Shown piece after piece: positions 1 through 8,654 of a stretch of DNA of 10,339 nucleotides (position 1 is the stretch's first letter; each line of letters opens with the position of its first letter). Below the pieces are notes generated by a model. That model was given only the letters and a program-made list of their open reading frames with translations, did no database searches and had not been told where the DNA came from. The stretch comes from Hyphochytrium catenoides (lineage: Eukaryota > Sar > Hyphochytriomycetes > Hyphochytriales > Hyphochytriaceae): NCBI GenBank assembly GCA_900088475.1, contig FLMG01003021.1, forward strand, positions 1 through 10,339. Direction: 5' to 3'. The position numbers and the translations under genes were made by a program.

Positions 1-707
1 TCCAAAGGTGGAATCGCCATGCCAGAGGCCAGAAAATATAGGGTAAGGGAGCAACATGCCGGAAGAGACTTATAGAGAAGAGAGAGAGAGAGTAACTGAA
101 GGATACTATTAGATGTATCCCATTACCAGTGGGCATCGGCATTCAATGCGTGGGGATAAAGAACACGAATAGATCCTCGACCGGACATCGATGGAAAGCG
201 ATCAGCGCCGTACAGAAGGGAAGCAAGACTGAACGTGATTACAATAGAATTAGATGTCTACGGCCCGCAGGTCCATAACGCGATCTGTCCACACATATCT
301 GACCTTGACATCCTTAGGATAAAAAGGCAAATCTATTTCGCAGAGCTACTCAGAGTGAGATAGAACTGGGAGCAGCGGATCATCCAGATCACCAGTTCGC
401 GCTCGTCGTCTCGACTTCCGCTGGACGAATAGTAATCCACATCATAAGGGAGCTTGTTGAGGATTATATGACCAATGGAGAGGATAGAGACGAGAGTGGA
501 ACCGGAGAAAACAAGTGGGCAAAAAAGGGAGCAAGCATTGAACCAGAGCTTCTTGCCCTCAAGGAGACAAAAGTTAGAAGAGGCATATCTGCCTCTATTG
601 TTGAGCACACTGAGAATAGGAGAGGTCGCAGGGGAAGTTATCGAGCCGAGCCTAGGCCGGCTAGCTCCCTACACGCAGTTTTCCTGCTCTCTTTTGATAT
701 CCTTCAG
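1..707 (+). other. Unresolved 5' part of the visible DOCK gene, with two overlapping open frames
   Basis: Two plus-strand frames are open across 475-809. One runs from 318 to 965 and reads directly into FDILQQLLGRGSQPEVK, which aligns without gaps to the armadillo region of DOCK proteins. It may start at an acceptor ending at 317 or 343 (tatttcgcag). The other, from ATG 475, contains RRQKLEEAYLPLLLSTL, also DOCK-like, and could be joined in phase to 708 through a weak donor at 625 or 637 and a strong pyrimidine tract ending in ccttcag at 707. Bases 1-42 end in a good donor (gtaagg at 43) and could be an earlier exon. Bases 43-317 show nothing recognisable beyond a GA repeat and are best taken as intron. 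cDNA would decide. Confidence 0.45.
72..92. repeat. Short GA/AG microsatellite
   Basis: A short purine tract, essentially tandem GA dinucleotides, lies in the presumed intron or 5' region of the DOCK gene. It is too short to suggest a function and is recorded as a simple-sequence repeat only. Confidence 0.7.
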
Positions 708-3700
708 CAGCTATTGGGCAGGGGCTCTCAGCCTGAGGTCAAAGCCGAAGCCTTTAGGCTCCTTCAGCTGTGGATTAAGAATTATGGGAAGCTCATGTTG
801 GCAGATAAGGTCTGTAGTCTTTTACCCTTTCCACTGCGCTCCGTGGATCTCTCTCCCTGCCCAAGATCTCCTCTGCCTATTCTTTTATCCGTCGACTATC
901 TCTGTGGTTCTCACATCAAGTCCCTTCATCTTACCTCTGCGGACAGTGGCTGGGGCGTGATCTAGATTATTTGCTCTTTATGCTTACTAATTTGTACTTA
1001 CAAAGGCTCCGTCTTCGAGTTCAATCCGCCTGCCTAAAATGGGCTCACGATTGACTTGTGTGTGCTATTCCTCCTACAGAGAAACGCTCTACTATCAAAC
1101 CACTGGTGCCACATTATTGTGGGCAACTGCAATGCCAAGACACAGTCCGTGCGGTCGGCAGCCGCAGGTTCACTCTCATTGCTACTTGCGACCGATTTCC
1201 TTGAGGTGAGTAAGTGAGCGACGATAACCCTTGAAGGACGTAACGGGACAGAATGAGTCCAAGCTGCGGGACCTCATTTATGCTGGCGGCAGTAGCTTTT
1301 AACCTCAGATTTGGATGTCACCCAGAATGGTTGCACTGCACGCACTCTAAGCCCCTGTATGGAGGAGCTGCTTTCCTGTTTGAGGGTCGAAGAAAGTATA
1401 CGGGAATTCTCGGGGCCACATAACCTGGAAGGGGTATTCAAGAGCTTGGAAGAGGTGGAGAGGTTTGCGAAAGCTGTGAAGGATAAGAAGGTGAGGAGGC
1501 GGAGGCTGGTATAAAGTGGAATACGCCAACCATTGCTTTTTCATCCAAGTGCCTCAGATCGGCCCACAACTCCGTTTCTTACTAAGTAGAGAGTCTATTT
1601 TGCCTTGTCATCTCACAATTACGCTTGCGCACTTTGGCTATCTTTCTGTAGGTCTCTCAGCTTTGTCTTGGCAGAGAATCCATCTACTCTTTGCCATCAG
1701 GCATTCTCTCAGCGTGCGACAAATTAAAGGGTAAAGTAGATCGATTGTTTCTATATTGTGTGGAGAATGTAGTGGATAGTGTAGATATTTGCCATCCACC
1801 AGGCAAAATGCTCAACGAGAGACTAGAGTGGGCAGAAGTAGACCTGAGGGTTGTTCCTGCGCCTTCCAGACAGTAGCTGCATAGCATGACACTTTGGAAA
1901 TAGAAGATTTCCAGTTCTAAGCGGGGTTGTCATCTTCCTTTTGCTGTGCAGGAGTTGCAGAGTGCTGGGAACTCAGCAGAAGCTTCCTTCAAGGTCTAAA
2001 CTTGAAGCTGGACTGTCGCATGGTAGGTAAAGCAATCAATAAGGTCATTATGCAAGTAGAGGGGACCGTGGAAAAGAGATGTGCGCCCTTCTATGGAGTT
2101 CTGTCCGCACGCTACGAGGCAGGTCGGAGGAAACCACTGAAGTGGCGAGCACGAAGTCACGAGTTAGCCAAATAGAGAAAGGGACTGGGATGTAGCTCGT
2201 TACTGCTAACATCATCCTGCGCTTATCGTTCTTTCCAAATGCCATCCAGATTGAACTGAGGATCGCCGAAATTCTGTCTAAGACATCCCCAATTCAGCTA
2301 CCCCGGCTTTGCTTGGAGTTAGTAGGCTTGTTGCAAACGATCCTCAAGAAGACTAAGGGCGACGCTGAGCTTGGAGCCTGCCTTCTTTACGAAGTAGAAC
2401 TCCTCAGACAGTTACGGGCCACACTACTTTCCCCTACTTCTGCCCTCTCCTCTGGAGCTCCCTCCTCTCCAACAGCTCGCCGGTTCCAAAGTCCCATGCT
2501 CACTCCAAAGCTTTCACGGGGCCCTTCGATAGCTCGGACAATTGGCAGCCCCCTCGACGGAGAATCTGGAGGGATTTTAACTCCTGGCCAAAGGAAAGAG
2601 GACTTGCAAAATCATCAGAGAACACAGAGTGAGGTGGGGATAGGGGGAAAGCCGGGAGAGGCAGATCAAATTGAGGACTTGCTGGTGATGACAGGAAAGC
2701 AGTCTCCTATGCCGCTCTTCGCTTCCTCAGAGAGCATTGACCAGTACATTCTGAAGAGGTAAAAGTAGCATGTGATGTCGCAAGAATCTATCTGGGTGAC
2801 CAATCCAAGCTGCATAGACAAGAAGAGGGAGTTACTGTAGGCTTTAGATGGCAGGAATAGCGAAACCTTATCAAAAAGGCAGAGGGCGGTAGGAGTATGC
2901 AATTCGCAAAAGTGCTGAACTATGAAGAAGGAAACTTCAGGGTTAAAGAATCTAACAATTTTCTCGGCTTCCTGTCCTTTTGTGGTTTAGGCTGCAAGAG
3001 GCCGCACGATACTTCCACAGCTGCGGGTTACTGGAGAAGGAGATCGAGGTTTGGAGGCAGATCCTCTCCATCCAAGAGGTCAACTGCGACTATGAGAAGG
3101 TAGACGGAAGCCTTGCGGAATATCACGCCGCGGTTAAGAGCCTGAATGAAGTGAACAAAAAGGTATGGGTGTTGTTCACTCCTTGTCAAGGGTTTCCTGT
3201 ATGTAGCTTCTAACGAGGTCAGGGACTGTCATACCAGTTGTTCTGTGTCACTTACCCATTTGTATCAGCTTCTAAGCTAGCTAATCTACTTACATATCCT
3301 CTTTAGAAGTTGCAGCTGTCATGACTCTCACATAAATCATTCTTAAGACCCCTCAGCGGTACAAAATTTTAGGTGAAAACTTCTTTCGCGTGGGGTACTA
3401 CGGAGCACCATATCTTGGTTCGCTGCATGGCTGTCAATTTGTCTTCAAGGAGGGGACATTGGAGCCTGCCAAGCTTGGAGATGTGCGAGAGAGGCACATC
3501 GAAGCAGTGAAAAAGATGATCCCTGAGGGGATACAGGTAAGGTCATGAGTAGGGTAAGGGGAAAGTGGGGTGATTTGTGACTCTGCAATATCTCCACAAA
3601 TGCTACACGGGCCATTCACTAGCCCACTATAGTAGCCTCCTTTAGCGAAAACGAATGGGGACTCCAATCGCAGATCTTTTCGCAAGAAGGGAAGGAACGA

Positions 3701-5353
3701 GGACATCATCAAAATCTGAGAGACATCACTTAGCCTCGAAAGAGAATATACCGAATAGGTGGTGATGAAAGTCATAGTGATCTGGGCTTGTTGAGTTGGG
3801 CGGGAGGGCGAGGGCAGCACTCTTCAAATGCTTCCGGTTCTAAATTTACTTCTTACAATGCCGCTCCTTGTCGCTAATGCTCCAGGTGGAAGTTATGAAG
3901 GATTCTCGAGCCGTCGATATGGAGTCACTTGATTCCTCAAAGTGTTACCTCCAGATCACGTCTCTCACAGCTTACTCGCATGCCCCTGGTATCACCAAAC
4001 ATAGGCGATTAGCAGAGCTGGCGAAAGGTGTAAAGACGTTCAAGTTTGAAACGCCATTCAATCTTACAGGTAAACGCCACAGCCATACTCTTGTTCTGCC
4101 CCTTTCTTCGCCATGAAAGGGCCTGGAGGTACATTACCTCCTATTGTCTCGATCCCATGGCCTTACGCTGTTTGAATGCGCACGGTGTTGTGAGGGCTTC
4201 GCACAGAAGCCACCCTCGTCGTCCACTTCGACTGATTGACAAGAGACGTTAGGCTTTGGGGGACATTCATATTTAACATAACCTTCTCTAGGATCGTCTC
4301 ATGGCAATATGAGTGGACAGTTTAAACGCCGAACTGTGCTAGAGGTGGCTTATCCTTTCCCCCATTGGAGCTCAGTGCAGAGAGTAATTGGTCTTACCGA
4401 GACCTTACTAAACCCTATCGAAAGCGCGACGGAAGACATACTAAACAAGGCTGAAGAGATACAGGATGTCATAGCTAGGGTGGATCAAGACCTCCGTCCC
4501 CTGATGCAGGTAGTTAGCCAATAAACTGAGTTATTTGTGCTGTTCCCTCCGAGGTACCTTTGTTTTGGACTCTTTCTTTCTTTTAACGAACGCGGCAATC
4601 AATCGATATACCTAGCCTGGGGCCGGTACTCCCTTGGATACACTCGTTGAGACGCTCTGCTTTTGTTTGCATCACCTAATCCCTATGCGGTCTTTCTGAC
4701 CTGAAGTTTACACCAGCTCCCAAAGTACATTTATTTATCCTCTGGAGTACTAATTTGGCTTTTTTATCAGGTGCTTCAAGGCTGTATCATAGGGGCGGTG
4801 AATGGGGGCATTGTCCCGGTGGCCATGACTTTTCTGGAAAATGAAGAGAGTGTATCTCTTCCTGGGCCTGACGGTAGTTCTCTTCCAACGGATTTAGCCA
4901 AGACTCACCGACTTGCCCTCAAGATGGCCTTAATCAAGTAAGCATATCTTACAGGATTTTAATATCTTGGCTCTCCAGCGTGACTCATGGCGTGGATGGA
5001 ACCTTCTCAGGGTACTTCAAGAGTGTCACAGGGGTCTTTCTGTGTGCAGAGCACGTCTTCTTCCACGGGCACAGCACAAGAAAACAAAGTCCAGCTCGGC
5101 CATAGTTGGAGAGAAAGGCGATGCTATAAATGCTGCCCCACCCACAAGCGCCTCTACCAGTGGTGCTGTCGACAACGAGGAATGGCAAAGGGAACTGGAC
5201 CGACAGTATGATGCCCTAGTGGAGACGATCAGCAAGTATCTGGTCGGGTTGGAAAGTAGTAGACATCTGCAGCTTTCTGGTGGGGACCCACCTAGATCTC
5301 TGGCAGGGCAGATTATGCTTGGGGAAAAGGAAGCCAGATCTATGTCTAGCTAA
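344..5353 (+). CDS. DOCK-family Rho/Rac GEF (SPIKE1/zizimin-like), 5' partial, at least 11 exons
   Basis: Likely guanine nucleotide exchange factor that loads GTP on Rho/Rac/Cdc42-type GTPases through a C-terminal DHR-2 domain, controlling actin and cell shape at membranes. Phase-consistent exons: 1080-1209, 1309-1490, 1652-1730, 1952-2022, 2250-2758, 2991-3162, 3357-3536, 3886-4069, 4292-4509, 4771-4937, 5011-5353; from 1080 they total 745 codons, stop TAA included. An upstream exon ends at 809. Family hallmarks seen: ILSKTSPIQLPRLCLEL (lobe A helices), FFRVGYYGAPYLGS (3384-3425), KCYLQITSLTAY, FKFETPFNLTG, QFKRRTVLEVAYPFP, LNPIESA and LQGCIIGAVNGG. The Val codon at 4798-4800 aligns with the nucleotide-sensor valine of the DHR-2 alpha-10 insert. 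A Ser/Pro-rich linker (about 2425-2660) has many S/T-P sites. The N-terminal half, including any C2/DHR-1 domain, is outside the window. Family call is firm; the first exon (start at 344 or 318, or a start at ATG 475) is not. The closest paralogue class is inferred from remembered motifs. Confidence 0.85.
2250..5353 (+). other. DHR-2 catalytic module of the DOCK gene
   Basis: The three DHR-2 lobes can be placed on exons. Lobe A (helical dimer lobe) covers 2250-2758 and 2991-3162 and is interrupted by a low-complexity Ser/Pro linker. Lobe B (beta sandwich, FRVGYYG to ETPFNLTG) covers 3357-3536 and 3886-4069. Lobe C (KRRTVLEV onward, with the alpha-10 insert) covers 4292-4509, 4771-4937 and 5011-5353. 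The last exon carries CHRGLSVCRARL and DNEEWQRELDRQYDALVE, matching the final amphipathic helices of the family, followed by a tail of about 38 residues that I do not recognise. No frameshift or stop interrupts the module, so it looks functional. Lobe boundaries come from memory of DOCK2/DOCK9 structures, not from an alignment. Confidence 0.8.
3537..3885 (+). other. Longest intron of the DOCK gene
   Basis: This 349-nt phase-0 intron starts with gtaagg after the codons for IQ and ends with gctccag before VEVMKDS. It joins the FRVGYYG exon to the CYLQIT exon of lobe B. A 128-codon antisense open frame crosses it, but that frame also runs through the complement of the upstream exon and has no recognisable features. 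I see no RNA gene or other signal inside. Confidence 0.75.
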
Positions 5354-5605
5354 CCCTCACTGAATATCAGCTATATGTATAATGTCATGTCTTGCAGTTC
5401 TGAAAGGAACCATCCTCCGATGGTAGTCCATGATACTCCTAGTTACCAGCTGTGAAGGTGAATCATTACAGGAACCTTACTACATCCGCCACGAATAGGC
5501 GGCGCTAGTTTACTTCCAAAGGGAGAAGATCGAAGCCCCAAGATAAGCAAGGGACTGGTCCCATAGATCTATAGTACCATGGTAGGCCGGGAAAGCTACC
5601 AAGAG
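5354..5605. other. Convergent intergenic gap, DOCK and RRP41 3' ends
   Basis: These 252 bases separate two stop codons that face each other, so they should hold both 3' untranslated regions and both polyadenylation sites. No AATAAA is obvious on either strand and no open frame of interest is present. A short pyrimidine-rich stretch ending in cttgcag (about 5385-5398) resembles a splice acceptor and could belong to a 3' UTR intron, but there is no further support. Confidence 0.5.
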
Positions 5606-7044
5606 TTAGAGACCTCTAGCTGTAAGCAACCGCACCGTCTGCTCATGGACTTCATTTTGCAAGGTCTCGTAAATCTGCTTGGCACCCCTCATCGCCGCTT
5701 GCATGACATCCTGCATAAATAAAGGGGTGTAGACACGGGTAGTCAGTGGGTGAGAGAAAAGCTCTGGTACGATATAAAGCAGTTCAAGACCACACGGCAC
5801 ACAGTCATGCTTAAAGCCTTGGTGTCGTAATAAAGACGGCGCGATTGGAAGCACGACAAGGAGGGCGTGATAGGGGCAATGAGACTCCATATACAGCCAC
5901 CAACCTCAAACTCTGTGAGGGCAAGCTTCGACTCCATTAACGTCAGACTAAGCTTTTCTGATTTGGGTAGCATGGCGACACATATTTGGGGGCTGTTTGA
6001 TGACTCTTCTGTGTAGTTAAGGTCTTCACTCATAAGGAGAGAGAGTGAAAAAACGAGGTGCCGACAAGGGACAGGCGAAGCAGGGACAGAGGTATCTTCT
6101 TTAGATGACAGACTTGCTATCAACAGAAAGATGACAAGTCACCTGTTACGGGAACGCCGTCGATATACCCAGCCGTACAGCTGACAACGAAGTCCTTCAT
6201 CGCAATGCCTGCGTCCATTAGAGCAAGGGTCGCCGCGTTGATGCATGCACTAAGCTGACCTACGGCAGGGAATAAAGCCAATGACTCCTCAATGTTTTGC
6301 CAGCTCTACTGCGGTCAACGTCCATTTATAACACTTCTCGCCTAACTTCACAACTGGGGCGACCACTTTTCCTTCTGGAGGCCAGATATCCTCTCACAAC
6401 GGTGCTTACCTCCATCGGCTTGAATAACCTGGACGAATATATCAATCTGTGTCCGCGGGAACAAATGGGTCATAATAGCTCCTTCAAACACCTGCTTTAA
6501 CAGCGCTGCAATTTCAATGCCTTTCCTAAGAGAAGCTGGCGAAATGAGCTCAACCCATGATTCCTAACTTTGGCTACGAACTCACCTATCGCCGGCCCTA
6601 TGTGGCTTCCTATCGCTAGTGCTAAATGGAGCTTGACTAAAGTAGCAAGTCAGGTTCAGAGATTTGCTCCCCGGTTCAGTATGGACCTCACCTATACTCG
6701 CAGTTGATAAGGGCACGGTCATGAAGCGCCTTGCTCTTGTTTGACAACTATTGGACGACTTAGCGGTAGCCGGTGGCAATGTAAATACAGAGTTGAGCCA
6801 AGTGTTTACCTCTTTGGGTCCATATACTACAGCGAGGACCTTTGTGTTTCCCATCTCAATATATACAGACCCATCCACTCTGGTGAAAAGCCCAAATCTG
6901 CATCTAAGGCGTCGAACCTCATGGGGTCGGCGCCCATCAGTGCGCAGGCCAGTGATTGAGATGTATTCAATTTTGGATGCCTAGGCAGAAGCTACTCAAT
7001 TCTTGGTGTCACAGGTTGGTGGAAGTAAATGAATCTCTGACCAT
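5606..7044 (-). CDS. RRP41: Exosome complex core subunit RRP41 (EXOSC4-like), 8 exons
   Basis: RNase PH-fold subunit of the six-member ring of the RNA exosome, which takes part in 3'-5' RNA decay and processing in nucleus and cytoplasm. Exons on the minus strand, 5' to 3': 7044-7042 (ATG only, tentative), 6980-6810, 6747-6692, 6636-6586, 6525-6410, 6259-6143, 6023-5905, 5710-5606. They sum to 246 codons including TAA, i.e. 245 residues, the same as human EXOSC4 as I recall it. Seen in order: LRTDGRRPHEVRRL (residues 13-26), DGSVYIEMGNTKVLAVVYGP (37-56), DRALINCEYSQAPFSTSDRK, HLFPRTQIDIFVQVIQADGG, SACINAATLALMDAGIAMKDF, VSCTAGYIDGVPVTDLNY and a C-terminal helix. Phases agree at every junction; introns are 55-194 nt. 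The usual GGTR motif reads GGQL here (133-135), and the acidic pair in DLNYTEE has Glu in the second position, so phosphorolytic activity is doubtful. The weakest part of the model is the first exon: its donor is gtcaga. Confidence 0.92.
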
Positions 7045-7297
7045 GATATCGTCCTGGTCCAATGGAGCCAGAGGGCGCTAGCGCGGAAGTGTCTTCAGGT
7101 CTAAACTGACGCAGCCGTTTGTACAAAACTCTGCCCGCTTTGAGAAGACGGGTCCGCTGAGCTTCTAAGGGTGTGCTGTTCCTGACTTGCTGCTTTACAC
7201 TCGTCCCACAGACCGCGGTTGCGTGGTTCCGTGCCTGGCAGAATGAGTGCTAAGATGCTAGCCTCATCATCTGATCATCATTCTAGAGATTGACTGC
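7045..7297. other. Upstream region between RRP41 and the small membrane-protein candidate
   Basis: About 250 bases lie upstream of the proposed RRP41 start codon and upstream of the ATG at 7298, so they should hold two divergent promoters and 5' leaders. I see no clear TATA box, no obvious repeat and no convincing additional coding exon on either strand. An alternative longer 5' exon of RRP41 could lie here if the ATG-only exon is wrong. Confidence 0.35.
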
Positions 7298-7579
7298 ATG
7301 ACGGAGAAGCAGGATGATGAAAACAGACCAAAACCTCCAATCCACCAATATCACTTCCTAACTGATCCATTGACTAGTTATCAAACGAGCCAGTTCTTAT
7401 CTCTTAATACCGTAGACCTGGAGGAGGCCTGGAACCCCAGCTCCAAATTGGATATTACTACTGACCTCTTCTTGACCTAAGCCCTTGGGAAAATAGGGCC
7501 TATTATTACTGGGGTGGTGATCTGTGTGAGTCTATGGGGAATTGGGGGACTGGCGCACAAAGCGGAGAGTCTTCAATGA
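7298..7579 (+). CDS. Candidate small single-pass membrane protein, two exons, 58 residues
   Basis: I do not recognise this protein. An ATG at 7298 opens a polar N-terminal segment (MTEKQDDENRPKPPIHQYHF). Splicing from a GT at 7377 (gttatc, phase 1) to an acceptor ending in cttgacctaag at 7481 keeps the frame and leads into a hydrophobic segment, IGPIITGVVICVSLWGIGGL (roughly residues 30-50). A short tail, AHKAESLQ, follows and TGA ends the frame at 7577-7579. A polar head, one glycine-rich helix and a short charged tail are what small subunits of mitochondrial or plastid membrane complexes look like, but no family motif is evident. Without splicing, the frame stops at 7478-7480 (TAA) and gives an unremarkable 60-residue peptide. 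Support is the in-phase splice and the helix; the donor is weak, and chance is possible. Confidence 0.4.
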
Positions 7580-7827
7580 TGAGAAGCAGAGGGAGGAGGG
7601 TCTGTTTGTTGATTGCGGATGAGGAGTGAAGCTCTGACGCTATGTCATTGAGCTCAGAAGCTTTTGCTGAAGCTCACATCTGTACCAAAGAAGTTCTTGA
7701 CAGACGAAGCTCTAAGCCAGGGACAGGGTCATAGGAATCAGCCGGTTGATAAGCTTTTTGCACATTCAAGCTACACTTTCGTTCGTAACGCTGTAGTGGG
7801 AGCTGAGGAACGGGTTTTCTCGGCATT
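7580..7827 (+). other. Upstream region of PAM18
   Basis: About 250 bases lie between the small-protein candidate stop and the PAM18 start codon. They should include the PAM18 promoter and 5' leader and, if the upstream gene is real, its 3' end. No open frame with coding character, no repeat and no clear core-promoter motif could be recognised by eye. Confidence 0.35.
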
Positions 7828-8513
7828 ATGGTAAGTTATAGTCGGACGAGCCCGTGAAGTGCACGCTAACCATAAACTCCATTTTGAGGCTCTTGTGAGA
7901 AGTGCGTCTCGTCGTCTACATCCGGCAATCTCCTCAAGGACCCCAGTTCTTGCTTCTCTGCTGGACGGGCGATTTGCTCCTCTACAGTCCAAAAGCAGGC
8001 ACTTTCACTTGTCCTCGCAGCAAGACAGTGCGGTGATCCTTGGCGGCCTCACAGTGGCTGCGGGGGCACTGGGTCTACGATACGGCGTAGAGGTAATGTA
8101 TGGGGACTAAACGTTATCCGGCTGTCATAGGTCATGACATGAATTTTGCTACAGGCATATCAAGCATACAAGAACAGGCCAAAGGAAGGCGAACAAACTC
8201 CAGAAGGTGAGGCACCCAAAGTGAGTGCCTGGGCGAAGAACTTTTATGATGGACCATTTGAGGATAAGATGTCTCGTAGAGAAGCTGCGCTCATTTTAGG
8301 GGTCAGGTAAGCAGAGCCACGATCACTCCATTCATCCAGGAAGTGTTCTTAATGCACTTCTGCTTTGACAGAGAGAGTGCCTCAAAAGAGAGAATTAGAG
8401 CGGCTCACCGACGCCTAGTCATCTTAAACCATCCCGATACAGGAGGCTCAACTTATCTGTCCACAAAGATCAATGAGGCCAAAGACAAGCTTCTTGGTGG
8501 CTCTGATAGGTGA
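7828..8513 (+). CDS. PAM18: PAM18/TIM14 mitochondrial import motor J-protein, 4 exons
   Basis: Inner-membrane J-protein of the presequence-translocase import motor; its matrix J domain stimulates mitochondrial Hsp70 ATPase activity at the TIM23 channel. Exons: 7828-7830 (ATG alone), 7889-8092, 8155-8306, 8372-8513 (TGA 8511-8513), 166 residues. The donor after ATG is a consensus gtaagt; the acceptor ending at 7888 is the only nearby AG giving the right phase, and it yields [20 protein letters not shown], an Arg/Ser-rich, acid-free stretch typical of a mitochondrial presequence. A membrane segment, [16 protein letters not shown], spans about 49-64, followed by [14 protein letters not shown]. 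The J domain starts near [19 protein letters not shown] and carries the HPD motif at 140-142 (LNHPDTGGS), then [13 protein letters not shown]. The cleavable-looking N-terminus and a 20-residue Glu/Pro-rich linker (78-97) make it longer than the roughly 110-residue plant and animal forms. Phases agree throughout. The closely related DNAJC15/MDJ2 type cannot be fully excluded. Confidence 0.93.
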
Positions 8514-8654
8514 TGGATAACGGCGATGTACAGCATATCTTCTCCCACTATCCTCGGGGCTTGTGAGCTATAAGCTGATCAGGACTGAGTAAGGAGGATA
8601 TGCTTTCTATTTAACAGTGTCGAAAGGAATAATTATTGGGCAGATCCATGGCTG
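8514..8654. other. Short convergent gap between PAM18 and the CXC gene
   Basis: Only 141 bases lie between the facing stop codons, so the two 3' untranslated regions probably overlap or nearly abut. No clear polyadenylation hexamer is visible on either strand. No coding or RNA feature is seen. Confidence 0.45.

Noticed and set aside
333-608. 91-codon minus-strand open frame opposite the first visible DOCK exon region
   Set aside because: It mirrors two open plus-strand frames, has no recognisable motif and is better explained as an antisense shadow of coding DNA.
1731-1876. Plus-strand open stretch reading VDRLFLYCVENVVDSVDI after the exon ending at 1730
   Set aside because: It looked like DOCK coding sequence at first, but the consensus donor gtaaag at 1731 joins in phase to 1952 and gives a better family match (LKGVAECWELSRSF), so the stretch is intronic.
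3434-3820. 128-codon minus-strand open frame
   Set aside because: It spans the complement of a well-supported DOCK exon and its following intron; composition is Ser/Pro noise with no family resemblance.
5743-6123. 126-codon minus-strand frame as one continuous coding exon
   Set aside because: Only 6023-5905 matches RRP41; the flanks are intron. The acceptor at 6024 gives GVPVTDLNY, matching the family, and the frame beyond 5905 loses all similarity.
6741-6984. Plus-strand frames across 6741-6984
   Set aside because: They are antisense to RRP41 exons 2 and 3, which carry unmistakable RNase PH-family motifs.
7771-7992. 73-codon minus-strand frame over the PAM18 5' end
   Set aside because: It is the complement of the PAM18 presequence exon and has no independent support.
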